Notes under the pieces: generated by a model
Told to the model about the DNA's origin: nothing
The model's input: the letters and a program-made list of their open reading frames with translations, nothing else
Databases searched by the model: none
Position numbers and translations under genes: made by a program
Source of the DNA: Crossaster papposus
Lineage: Eukaryota > Echinodermata > Asteroidea > Velatida > Solasteridae
Length of the DNA stretch: 64,000 nucleotides
NCBI GenBank assembly: GCA_037893245.1
Contig: JBAIAA010000026.1
Location: 1 to 64,000 of the forward strand
Direction: 5' to 3'
Shown: positions 39,782 through 50,440 of the stretch, one piece after another
How positions within the stretch are numbered: position 1 is the stretch's first letter
Layout: every line of letters starts with the position of its first letter

Positions 39782-42106
39782 GTTATACGGTTTCTCTCGA
39801 TTATATTTTGGTTTGTTTTACTCATTACATCCAATGTATCAGTCGACAACATTTTAATGTATCACTGAAGGTATTTCTCGAGTTATCCTGTCGCAAACAG
39901 ATCGGATACTGGCATAACTCTAGTAGGCCGTGTTACGTCCCCGTTTTTCGTGTTGCCTGGTGGTACCTGACGGGGAACATAATAACAATCCACTTACACA
40001 TAAATTGAACCACTGCGAATTCAAAACCCACCTTGTCGGAGCAAGGGAATGGAACAAAGGGGTGAAATTAGGCCTCGAAAGACCCGTTTTGGGTCCTTAA
40101 ATCGATGACGTCGCAACGGTCACAGTATGGACAGCCATTTCGACAAAAAGAAATAAAAAGTGACAATGAATTTATTTAGGCTAATAATAGTAGCCCCCAC
40201 CCCCCTTACATTTCAAAAATTGATATACATTTCGAAATCATTTTGGTGAAAACGGTGCATCTTAGAAAGAAATTTAAACTATAAAAAAATATGTCCCCCA
40301 TCCCATTATTTACGATCGATTTATAAAAGATGCGGCTTTCCATACAAAAGTGTGTCGATAGGTGGCGCACTATATGTAAACAAATGGCGGTCCCCCGTTT
40401 CGCATGCAGAGCATCACCATTCACAAGCTTTTGCCGATAGCGCAGCTTCAGAAACCGCATTTTTGTGTGTGAAGAAGTAACTTAGTACCTAGAGAGTTAA
40501 GACAAAAGACTGACAAGTGTAAATAACATGAAATTGGTCTATGAAAATCAATGCCACGACGCGACCAGCGCGGCGAAGGCGAATACAGTGAACCGATTTT
40601 GTACAACTAGTCGAAGTTGTGTCGGTGTGTCGCATTTTTTTCCACACGGGAGTTGCCACGGTCTGCAACGAAAATGAATTATTTTGATAGTGAGGTCTGT
40701 AGTATTATATTAACAAATCCAGATTTGTCGTATTTAGGCAACCTAGCTTTTTGTTTTTCTTTGATTTTGAAATCGGTTCCCGATTTTGCAAGACGCCAGA
40801 GAGCACACGGCATCATCAACAACACAAATGCATCAGCACAGTTATTAGTATAATACTTCCATAACCACAGAAGAATCCACCCAAAACTGTTAACTACCAA
40901 AGATGGAAATGCCATTTTATTTCAAAGTATGGGGGAAGGCCGCTAGACAGAGGTGTTACTCCTTATAGTCTACTAGGGTGCCTTATGTTATAGTAGTAGC
41001 ACTATATTATCGTAATATTGTTTGCCATTTGTTATTTTTTTATTGATATTTTTAGGCAACAACGTAGTGGCTATCGTTACAGGCAAATGAAATTGCACTC
41101 AAAAATTCTCTTCTGATTAAAATATCTTTCTGGAATGGACGAATAATTTGTTTTTTGTTTTGATGTATTTATTACAGCATATCTTCTGGATCATCAGATG
41201 GAAATTTCAATCTGGAATTGGAGTAGCTCTTCAGTGCAGCACTTGACTGTACTGACAGCATCAATTTCATTTACTGGATGACATAGGAATCGACCCCCAT
41301 CTGAACAATTATATGTAGCTGTAAATAAACTGAATGTTCATTCGTGCGGGGCATTCATGTGAGGTTTTGTATAAGCTGTGGTACTGGTCAGTTTACTTCA
41401 ACTGCTACGCAACATTATGATAGAATTGTTCACTTGAGGATAAAATAATTAATGTTGGCACACATTCAGAGTGTAAAGAAAGATATTCGGCTCTCCGCTC
41501 TCGAGCTATAGGAAGAATAAAGGAAGAATAACATGCAATGGTAGCCATTTTGAAAAACTTGAAAATGCCTATTATATTTTTTCAAGGGACAAATCTAAGA
41601 TTGCCGTATACATTTATATTCTAAAGACATGTTTTGATTGTATCATTTTTACCATGTTTGTTTCACCAATCTGCCTGACTAAACAGCAAGACTCCAGTTT
41701 ATGTATGCCAGTAGGCAGTATAGTATAGTCCTGAATTGTTTTGGCATGCTGTATATTGTTGCTACTACCGACCACCTGTAAGAAGTACAATTGCCAATAA
41801 AGTATCCCATGTACAGCATAAATATCAACCGAAAAAGTGATTGATTTTTGTTAAACTGAAATAACCTAGCCTCTTTTACAGGCTTCATAATTATGAAGAT
41901 CATGACCAACTATAGGGTTCAATAAAGTGTTTAATGCAAACATAAGTTACATGAAGTTTTTTGGAAAAGCCAACTGTCATTTTTACATTCAGGATAGATT
42001 ACTTCCATTTAGAACTCGTGTTGGGCGCAATTCAGTCTTTCTGCGCGGCGCGAACTGCTAATCTGCGGGAGCCGCCCATTGCGTGCGCTGCTGTGATCAT
42101 GGAGAG
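39782..42106. other. No gene seen; includes a relative of the 16.3-17.1 kb foldback
   Basis: The small ORFs here have no domain I can name. 41455-41640 (TTGGCACACATTCAGAG, AACATGCAATGGTAGCCATTT, GTATCATTTTTACC) resembles pieces of the element at 16285-17083. The 40.6-40.9 kb stretch is open in both strands by chance. Confidence 0.4.
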
Positions 42107-42262
42107 TTTCTTTCTACATACTTCCGTAAGAAAGCTAATTTCTTTTCAAATTCTACCTTATTAGAAAACATAATATAAGAAATATAATATAAGAAATACT
42201 CGGACAAGAGTGTTTGACTTTGGTGAACAATTTGGCAGTGTGCACGCTGGTACACCTTGCTT
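42107..42262 (-). repeat. YR element terminal repeat B2
   Basis: Direct repeat of B1 at 44037-44185 with small indels; forms the 3' end of the element. Outer edge at TTTCTTTCTACATA. Confidence 0.8.
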
Positions 42263-42427
42263 TTTGTTTGTTTATTGAACAATAACTGTTTAAATTCGTT
42301 TATACATGTGTCATGTTTACACTTCTAGTGCTCGTGCCCCCCAAAAGGTCGCTAAAATGCGACAATTTTATATATTGTGCATGTATTATACAGGCGAGTC
42401 TTATTAATTAAGCTAATCAAAGCGAAC

Positions 42428-43510
42428 TCAAATATCGAGTGATTTGGAAGGTATAAGCTTAAGGAATGGGTCTGATTTGATGTAGGCGTTGCGGGATTTC
42501 TCCGTTTTCCATCTTCCATGTTGTGCAACTAGGAAAGGGGAAACGCATGCGTTACTCGCTGCCGTGGCACCACCCGACCTCAGACTATGTAGGCCGCAGA
42601 TTGAGACGTCGGGACTATCGGTTTGAGGGCTTCTAGGACGATCTCTCGTGTCCTGGTGTAGCTTAGCTTCTTTGATGTAGCAACGAGACCAGTTTTTGTG
42701 GCCGTCAAAGTTCTAAGAACGGGTGACTCCGAGTTGGGAGGATCGCCTAAAGCGTCGAGGTAGCGGCGAGCTACTGTGACTGGGCACGTTGGTTTAAGAA
42801 ATTTGGCTATGGTTACGTCATTTCCTTGACGAAACTGACCCGTTTTGCTTTTAACCAAGTGTATAATAAGCCGGTCTGCGGTGAAGGTGCAGTCTCTGCG
42901 TCTAATGTTATTAATGTCGTCGAATCTTAAAGATCCGGCGTAGCTTATAAAGCATACAAAGAGCAAACGGAGATCTGCCAGGGTCGCATGAGCGTGCCCG
43001 TGTGTTGCCAACAGCTTCTTTAAAATGTCAGGTGTTATTGGCTCTTTCCGAACGGTTGGAGTTGCCGTCAGGCGTCTGTAGTCTTGAAGTGCATTGTTGA
43101 CCATGGAGTTGTCCGTTGGTGAACTCAGGCCGGCCAAGTTATGAACCCACTTCACTGCTGCAGCGGTGGCGTCGCCAACTGTCTTTCCTCCGGAGGTGGT
43201 GGCGAGATGACACAGGTAAAGGGAAAATTGATAAGGTTCAACCGGAAAACCCGTATTCCTCGTTTTGACTTTGCCCAGATAAGCCATCTTTTCCAAATTG
43301 CTCGATATTTACGAGTTGTGGACGTTGCCTTAGCGGATAAAAGCAGGCGAGGTAAAGTGCGACTTGCTAAAACTTTTACGTCAGGATCTGTTATACTGTT
43401 CTCCGCAGATGTCCATATTTCTGTTGAAAGGAAAATAGAACAATTAACAACTGCAAGGGATTTGCCTGGTGACAAATTAAAAGGCGGTCCCCAAAACAAC
43501 CTGGCACTCT
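42428..43510 (-). pseudogene. Tyrosine recombinase of the YR retrotransposon
   Basis: N-terminal core-binding part TSTTRKYRAIWKRWLIWAKS (43152-43544 frame), then after a frameshift near 43260 the catalytic part: SYAGSLRFDDINNI (first catalytic Arg) and LIIHLVKSKTGQFRQGND. A second frameshift near 42600 leads to the rest: GLHSLRSGG (His-x-x-Arg), HGRW and the AYIK Tyr nucleophile, ending with a TGA at about 42428-42430. The R-H-R-H/W-Y set is therefore all there, but spread over three frames. Confidence 0.85.
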
Positions 43511-43898
43511 TTGCCAAGAATTTGCATAACGTGCACAAATGCATAATTAATTTCTTAACGACTCGGTTGTTGCATTAGAACGTTATAAACTAGCATAAAT
43601 GTTGCTCGACTAATAATAGTGCTCTGCGACTGGCAGAGAATGAAGTATAAAAAGTAAGTAACTGGAGAAAATATGTACAACGTTTAATACAATGATATTC
43701 GGTGTCGACCGCCAGCCTGATGATGAATCGCCAGTGCTCAGTGGCCACGAAAAAAAAAACCGGTGGAGGAAACGTGCATGTACGTCCCGGGCGGTCGGCG
43801 GAGGCGTACTCCCCCTTGAACCGAATATTCATTGAATATTTATACATGTATATATTTATTTATTGTTAATTATAAAGGGCGGGAATGATTGGGAAGGG

Positions 43899-44035
43899 AA
43901 AGGCTGTATTGATGCGTGAACGAGAGTGCGCTATCACTGTAAGCGCTCAGCTTATATGCTGGTGGTTACGTAACCACCAGGTATGCAAGTGTGGAGACAC
44001 TTGCACCTGTCGTTCGAAAACGAAAAGAAATTTCA
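43899..44035 (-). repeat. YR element internal repeat A2
   Basis: Direct copy of A1 at 48486-48621 with few differences; contains GTGTGGAGACACTTGCACC and a palindromic CTGGTGGTTACGTAACCACC. Abuts B1, as expected for the circular junction. Confidence 0.85.
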
Positions 44036-44036
44036 C

Positions 44037-44185
44037 TTTCTTTCTACATACTTCCGTAAGAAAGCTAATTTCTTTTCTAATTCTACCTTATTATAAAACA
44101 TAATATAAGAAATATATTATAATACAAGAGTGTTTGACTTTGGTAAACAATTTGGCAGTGTGCACGCTGGTACACCTTGCTTTGA
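44037..44185 (-). repeat. YR element internal repeat B1
   Basis: Direct copy of B2, adjacent to A2. Confidence 0.85.
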
Positions 44186-44329
44186 GAGGCGCAAATGAAA
44201 GGGGAAGAGGTTTGTTTGTTTGTTTTTTGTTTGTTTGTTTTTGTTTTTTTAACTAGTAATGCCATAACTATATTAAACAAGCTTTGCTTAAATCGGCGGA
44301 AGCTTAAATTCTCAATTTCTGAAGTATTA

Positions 44330-44606
44330 GGGGCTTCAAATCGCCCAACACTACAAAAGGGGCTTCAAATCGCCCAACACTACAAAAGGGGCTTCAAATC
44401 GCCCAACACTACAAAAGGGGCTTCAAAACGCCCAACACTACAAAAGGGGGTTCAAAACGCCCAACACTACAAAAGGGGCTTCAAATCGCCCAACACTACA
44501 AAAGGGGCTTCAAATCGCCCAACAATACAAAAGGGGCTTCAAATCGCCCAACACTACAAAAGGGGCTTCAAATCGCCCAACACTACAGAGGGGCTTCAAA
44601 TCGCCC
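44330..44606 (+). repeat. 29-bp minisatellite, about 9.5 units
   Basis: Unit GGGCTTCAAATCGCCCAACA plus CTACAAAAG, repeated almost without change inside the YR retrotransposon between the RNase H end and B1. It opens a spurious plus-strand reading frame (44195-44707). Confidence 0.92.
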
Positions 44607-44837
44607 GCGGATATCGAGGCTTTAATTTGCCTGGAAATCTATGCATCTTACCTACTTTAGGCACTTGTGGCAATAGCCGAGACTGGACGAGCAAAAATCG
44701 TTATTAGATCTCCTTAGGGGTCGTTTATGGTCGATCCGCAGTGATAAAGACAAGAACGTAGGTGATTGATTAAAAATACTGCTAATCTGTATTGGGGGAA
44801 GAGTGAACGAGATTTGTAGCAAGCGCCAATCTACAAT

Positions 44838-45560
44838 TTAAGTGTTGAAATGACAACTGTCTGGACAAATGAAAGGCCAAAAAAATGCGGAGGGCCACTT
44901 GGGGATTACCAAGGTACCAGTGCCCTTCGACTTCTCAAGATACTTGATAGTGGGAACAATTAGGTTTACTGGGGGACACCAGTAGTTATTGTCATTCGAC
45001 CACGGTTGACAGAAAGCGTCCATACCGTCAGTCCCACTACACCAAAATCTAGAATTGAACTTATGCAATTTTCGGGTGGCTGGGGAAGCAAATCTATCGA
45101 TCGTGTGGGGCCCCCATAATTTGTTGACAATGTCAAAACTGGACTGGTCAATTAACCAGTCATCATAGTCAGAAAATGTACCGATACTGTCGGCTATGGA
45201 ATTCATACTCCTTGGTACCCATTCATGACAAATTACGAAATCGTATTTCATCGACAGTTTAAAAATGGACAGCGCTAAATCGTGCAAATCGGATGTCATG
45301 CTTCCATGTGCCATAATGCGTGGGACGTTTGAATTGTCTGTGAACCATCGGATTTTCTGATGGGATAGTTCTTCGCGCAGGTTTAGGGCCATTCTGTATA
45401 CGGCGGCTATCTCGCGCCATGTGGAGCTTCTATAGGCTCACTCTATGACCAAGTATCATATACCTTTAAGTCGGGATGTCCGACTACGTAGCCCCCGTAG
45501 CCAGTGTCGCTCGCGTCCGAGTAAATTGCAAGAGAGGGGGTGTGCTGATGTTTGATAGAA
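44838..45560 (-). pseudogene. RNase H domain of the YR retrotransposon
   Basis: Begins with AIYSDASDTGYGGYV (near 45530) containing the first catalytic Asp, an intervening stop/frame change, then IRWFTDNSNVPRIMAHGS, CHEWVPRSMNSIADSI, LWGPHTIDRFASP and LVIPKWPSAFFWP, an order typical of DIRS/Ngaro pol C-termini. Confidence 0.88.
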
Positions 45561-45659
45561 AACCCGTTTAGTGAATCAACGTTGGAATGCCAAAATTCCA
45601 ATTATTGAATTACGCAAAATGGAATCGGCCCAGAGTCAAACCATGTGGATCTGGCTTCG

Positions 45660-46740
45660 ATCGTTCTATACATGTTGCGAGTCATAAGTCTCGCCACGGG
45701 GCCGATGGCGATTGACATTAGCAATTATCTGACCGGTGATGCTGGCTAGAGACCTTACGTGAATTGGGTTATCCCGAGATTGAGTGGACAGTACGAGGTC
45801 TATAGAATGCTTGAGCTTGTCTGCTTTCTTGAATGGCACGGAAAAATTCATTGAAATCGAGTCGATGAAAATGCCCAGGAATAATATTTTAGTTGCGGGT
45901 TGCCAAGAACATTTGGTTTTAGAGAGAACAAAACCACTCTGGGTTAGTGCGTTTTTAACCACCTGCGCGTTACGTAATGCGGATTCCAAGTTGGGGGAAA
46001 CAATTAAACCGTCGTCAATGTATGGGAACGAAAGAATGTCCTGTAACCGCCAGTGGTAAACGAGTGGCCTAGTCAGTTTTGTAAAGAGGTGGCAAGCTGA
46101 TAATAATCCGAACGGTAGGACGCGAACAATGAAATAACGGGTTGAATTGTCTGCAAAGCGATAAGAGAATCCAAAGTATTTTTGGTGCGGGGGGGAACAT
46201 GTCGACGTGGTGGTAGCCGGACTCTAAATCAAAACTCAAGTAATATTGATTGTACTCTAGCACTTGCGAGATATGTTTCAAATCTTCGTACTTAAATTTG
46301 GTTTTATATACGAATTTGTTTGGGTGACGCAGGTCTAATACCAGCCTTAACTTATTCCTGTTTGCCACTGTTAAGGGGTTGCAACGATATGGGGGCGTGT
46401 CGATTTCAGCTATGCAACGTTTACGTAACAATTATACGATAACCGATTAGACAAATTCCGTGTGTTCTACACTGGATCGATTGTTTGGGGCGTAAAATGG
46501 GGGCGGATCGAACATGAACGGTACCTTGTAACCCAACTCAATTACGTCAACAATAAAACCACTTGCTTTCAAAACAGTTTTCCAGTATATCAATCTAGGT
46601 CTCAATTTACCTTGCACTCCTTCAGGGGGACTGCAATCGCCATTGCTGTGTTCCCAGTCCCTAATCCCTAGGTGGTTTAGTTCCCTGCTGTCCTGATCGC
46701 TGAAGAGCTCGGAGAGAGGGGCAGAGTGATCTGACGTGGC
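45660..46740 (-). pseudogene. Reverse transcriptase of the YR retrotransposon
   Basis: GKLRPRLIYWKTVLKAS and VIELGYKVPF at the N-terminus; PLTVANRNKLRLVLDLRH and YLSFDLESGYHHVD in the fingers/palm; a frameshift at the G-run at 46186-46192; then RVLPFGLLSACHLFTKL and catalytic FPYIDDGLIV (about 46000-46030); then SGFVLSKTKCSW, ILFLGIFID and the thumb. A stop at 46447 separates two frames. Family assignment rests on the RT-RNase H-YR combination. Confidence 0.85.
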
Positions 46741-46818
46741 CTCTAAGCGCGCACTGGAAGCAGATGCGGTTATCTGTGGCGTCTGTATGTAACCGAGTTG
46801 TTTCCGGTTAGGACACAC

Positions 46819-47719
46819 GGGTCAGTGACGATTAAGGAGTTCGGAGAGTGTATATGATCTGTGAGATAATCCGGGTTTTATTGTCTTTGGTTGAAATGTG
46901 AATTGAAAAGTTAATTAAACCCGAAAAAAACGACAGTCATTGATGGTGGTGAATTCTGAAAAATAGAATTAAATACATATAATTAAATATTTGTACAATG
47001 AATTTCAATAACTTTACAATTATTGTACATTATTCAATTTATATTTAGGGATCAACAGTGCATCCCTTTAAACATTAAAACTGATGTGTAGCAAATGTAG
47101 CTTCATTTGCGCCTTGTAATAATAATATTACCAAAACAGTCTACCGCTTAAAATAAAACAGATACGAACTATAGGTGAATGACGTACCCCATGTCACGTT
47201 GCCGGCCATATAACTATAAGGCTCAAAAGAAGAGAGCACGGTCACTCGTATGACAAGTAAAGGTTGCTGCAATATAGAAATACACGTATTTACAATAAAT
47301 ATCGGCGATAGATACGTTTGAGTTTGTTATTAATTAAGAATGTAATTTGGAAAGAAACAATTTACTGTTATAATTATAAATGTTTGTTTGTATAACAGCC
47401 AGATTTTAGCACAGTCATTATTTTGCAACATTAGATTCATTCCATAGAAGTAAACTATACGAATACAAATAAAATCTCATTAATGTTGTTACAGTCAAAG
47501 CACTTACCGGAAAAGCTGTGTGCTCTACACCTTTGCCTCCGTTTGCCTGATGACAGATGATCGGCAAATAAGGATAATATTAGCCGTAATTAAGCTAAGG
47601 TGTTCTCTCGGCAATCGTCGAGAGAGAAGTGTTCGTTTACACCTCCTTGAACGAACGAGAATATTTAAAAAGAATGTCCGGCATGTCAACGCCCCAAACA
47701 AGAATTTTTAAAGCGCCCG
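46819..47719 (-). other. Non-coding spacer between GAG and RT
   Basis: No coding segment recognised. In intact relatives GAG and RT are close or overlapping, so this 0.9 kb may include a later insertion or decayed coding sequence. Confidence 0.4.
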
Positions 47720-47859
47720 CTAAAAGTTACGCAACAAATTAAAACTACGCTGGTGGCGCTGTTTAACAAGCTTATTACAAACCGCTGGCGGCGCTGTTTC
47801 GCAAGCTTTGCCACACGCGCGCCATGTAATGTATACAAACAAATATACATACTGTACTG

Positions 47860-48442
47860 TACAACACAAAAACAATGTCGGGACCTGGCAGCATACGTCT
47901 GGCTGGTCACATGTAGTAGGGACAAAAAACGGCTGCTGCATATTTACGAAGCCAGGCGTTGCCCTGGTAGGATATGGTACGGTGGTGACGGCCTTCGTGC
48001 TGGGGCGCTTCGTGGATGGCTTTTTGGCGGCAGCTGCTTTCTCGGCCTTTCTAATGCGCTTTTCGTCGTCGGAATTTTCGGCGAGGTCGTCAGCTATGTA
48101 TTCTTTTACAAGACCCCAACCGAGATCCGATCGATCTGCCAAGCGAATTAGCTTTTGCCTGTCCTTAGTCTCCTTGATGGCCACTTTAAGGCTGGTCTTG
48201 GCACTGTCGATGTCCAAAAGTTCTAAGGATTGCAACGATGCTTCGATGAGGGCCAGGGCCTTATCGCAATGGTTGTATTGCTGCTGATTGCCTTGTTTCT
48301 TGAATGTGGGGACGTCCGACAGGCGCTGTCTTTTGCAGGCTGACTGCACGCGAGTGTCCAAGGAGTTGGAGAGGTCGCGTATGGCCTGGAGGACTTCCTG
48401 GTTTCCGCCAGTGGGTTGGTTGGTGTCGTCGTCGTCAAACAT
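47860..48442 (-). CDS. GAG-like protein of the YR retrotransposon
   Basis: Starts MFDDDDTNQPTGGNQ at 48442. Has VPTFKKQGNQQQYNHC, KETKDRQKLIRLADRSD and LGWGLVKEYIADDLAENSDD, then KKPSTKRPSTKA, a pattern I associate with first-ORF proteins of DIRS/Ngaro elements. About 190 residues before homology fades; the frame is open to 47720. Upstream open codons to 48487 belong to the A1 repeat. Confidence 0.8.
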
Positions 48443-48485
48443 TGTACTTGTAGCGGTGTATGGGTAGCGTACTGAAGAGCGCTGC

Positions 48486-48621
48486 AAAGGCTGTACCGAT
48501 GCGTGAACGAGAGTGCGCTATCCCTGTAAGCGCTCAGCTTATATGCTGGTGGTTACGTAACCACAGGTATGCAAGTGTGGAGACACTTGCACCTGTCGTT
48601 CGAAAACGAAAACAAATTTCA
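48486..48621 (-). repeat. YR element terminal repeat A1
   Basis: Forms the 5' end of the element; direct repeat of A2 (43899-44035). GAG begins about 45 bases inside it. Confidence 0.85.
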
Positions 48622-50018
48622 GGTATCGTAGGCCCGAATCGGATTGCGCTGCATTGGCTGTCGGTTGATCGTGCCTCAATTGGCCGATTGTGCCACCACC
48701 AGTCGATTGCCTTCTATTTATTTCTTCCATTTAGTTCCAATGCACGAGTAAATTGGGGGTTGTTCTGCAAAAGATAAGTAAAAACTGAGAAATAGGCTGA
48801 CGGTACTTGTGCAAATGCATTTTTAATAGCGCAGATTTAGAGACTGCGCCCAACATTCTGATTTTGGACCCCAAAAAGTAGGTTATGTTCCATTCCCTGC
48901 ATCCGACAACATTGATTTTCGGATTCAGGACATCAAACTGAGTAGAATCACACAATTTTTATTTTTGTTCCCAAACTGGTACCACGAATTTCATTTTCTG
49001 AGCATATTTTTGGGTCACGTAACACGGCCTATCAAGCCTTTAAACAATTCGATGTTTGCAGTTAACCAGCTGAAGACTCAACCAGAAGGTCTACGTGCTC
49101 TTTTTCGTCCTCCAGCACTTTGCCAACGGTGACTTCAGACATGACCAACGCGACAGACCGTGCGAACTGTGCAAATCTCGACGTGAACGCGTACACATTG
49201 TGTTTGTACAAAAATCATGTACAAACAGGAATTGCACGAAAATAATAAAACGGTCATCTATTTTTAGAGCCGGTTCGTGACATCATCAAAATAGGCTTGC
49301 CCCAGATGCTCCCGACGGCTTTCGTTTTAGTTTTGCTCTGGGGAAGGATTTTTTGTCATTATATATTTTTGTTAATACACATGTACTACAACATTAATTA
49401 AAGTTTTCCCCATCGATGTGACTGATATTAAGTTGAATGGGGAATTTGTTATATCGAATAACACAACAGTACATTTGACTAAAGTCATAAAAACGAAATC
49501 GAATGACCATTTTCAGCAGAATTCGATTTCGCGCGAAATAATAATGGCGCGGTATTTAAAGTGGCTGCTTATTTGCCGATATTGACTGGGAAAACCTTTA
49601 AATTGATTTACAGAAAGCACAATAAAATAACATTACATGTCATCCAAGTAGATACTATCGGCGATTTTGTTGGCTACCTTTTTTAAGACTGGATTAAAAT
49701 CATCACAATAATATCTGGGGGCGATCCATTGGGGGGGGGGGGGGGTATGGATTAGTATGTGAAATAGAGGAAAGACAACAATACAAATGCACTGTACAGT
49801 CACAACATTTACCATTAACCAACAAGTTCTTTATTAACATTACACATGAGGAAATCCGAATACTCTTATTAGGTAATTGCATATTGTATGACCTATATTG
49901 ATGCAGTTTATATGTCAGCTAACTACGTTTTATTTATTTCAACTGTGTTTTTCTTCTACCAAAATACCAAAACTACCAAAGTTTATTTCAAATGCGATTT
50001 ATGTAAATGTTTTATTGT
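48622..50018. other. No gene seen
   Basis: AT-rich. A G-run at about 49731-49745. Motif GGCTGCTTATTTGCCGATATT near 49562 recurs in similar form near 51594 (GACTGCTCATTTGCCGATATT), suggesting a dispersed repeat. Confidence 0.4.
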
Positions 50019-50230
50019 ATACACGCTTTAAACTAAAGTGTTGAATCAACTTTATAAGTGTGAGGTGACTGACTACTCTTTAAAAGTTGAGATTACAACC
50101 ATTAAACTGATGAATTCAACACGTTGAATGTTGAATTCATTCGTTCTATGTATAACATTCTACCTTTTAGAGAGTAGTCACTGACCGCACGCTTATAAGG
50201 TTGATTCAATACTTTAGTTGTAAGCGTGTA
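50019..50230. repeat. Inverted repeat, about 76-bp arms
   Basis: TACACGCTTTAAACTAAAGT through TGACTGACTACTCTTTAAAA is mirrored at the right (to TAGTTGTAAGCGTGTA), with an AATTCAACA-rich centre. Probably a MITE; target duplication not identified. Confidence 0.8.
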
Positions 50231-50374
50231 CTTAACTTACAGTGTGGGCCCGTATCATACAATTAAAACTGACATTGCGGCCTGACATTACCCAGACCAT
50301 CCTTACTAACACAGTTATAAAGTCTGTGATATATTTTAAACAAGATGTCGGCGTACTTTAATACTTAACACCAA

Positions 50375-50440
50375 TATACCACAAGGTGTTGCGGAGGTCG
50401 CAGGTTCAATTCCCGCTCCTGTCAGTTTTCTTTGTTCACT
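50375..50440 (+). mobile_element. tRNA-derived SINE fragment
   Basis: GGAGGTCGCAGGTTCAATTC contains a good pol III B box (GGTTCAATTCC). The A box region is not convincing, so only the 3' part of the tRNA-like head may remain. Confidence 0.45.

Larger units (their letters stand above)
42107..48621 (-). mobile_element. Ngaro/PAT-like tyrosine-recombinase retrotransposon (DIRS order), split direct repeats
   Basis: Minus-strand order: A1 repeat (48621-48486), GAG, RT, RNase H, a 29-bp minisatellite, B1 (44185-44037) directly followed by A2 (44035-43899), YR, then B2 (42262-42107). A1/A2 share GAGAGTGCGCTATC and a hairpin around GGTTACGTAACC; B1/B2 share TTTCTTTCTACATACTTCCG and CACGCTGGTACACCTTGCTT. 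The A1...B1A2...B2 layout is the split direct repeat structure of PAT/Ngaro elements, which re-integrate from a circle by a tyrosine recombinase and make no target duplication. About 6.5 kb, with several frameshifts, so inactive, but all parts are present. Confidence 0.85.

Noticed and set aside
44195-44707. 170-residue plus-strand ORF in the YR element
   Set aside because: Made by the 29-bp minisatellite.
42580-48487. Phage or bacterial integron-type integrase
   Set aside because: The tyrosine recombinase is linked to RT and RNase H on the same strand with split direct repeats, so it is a eukaryotic YR retrotransposon.
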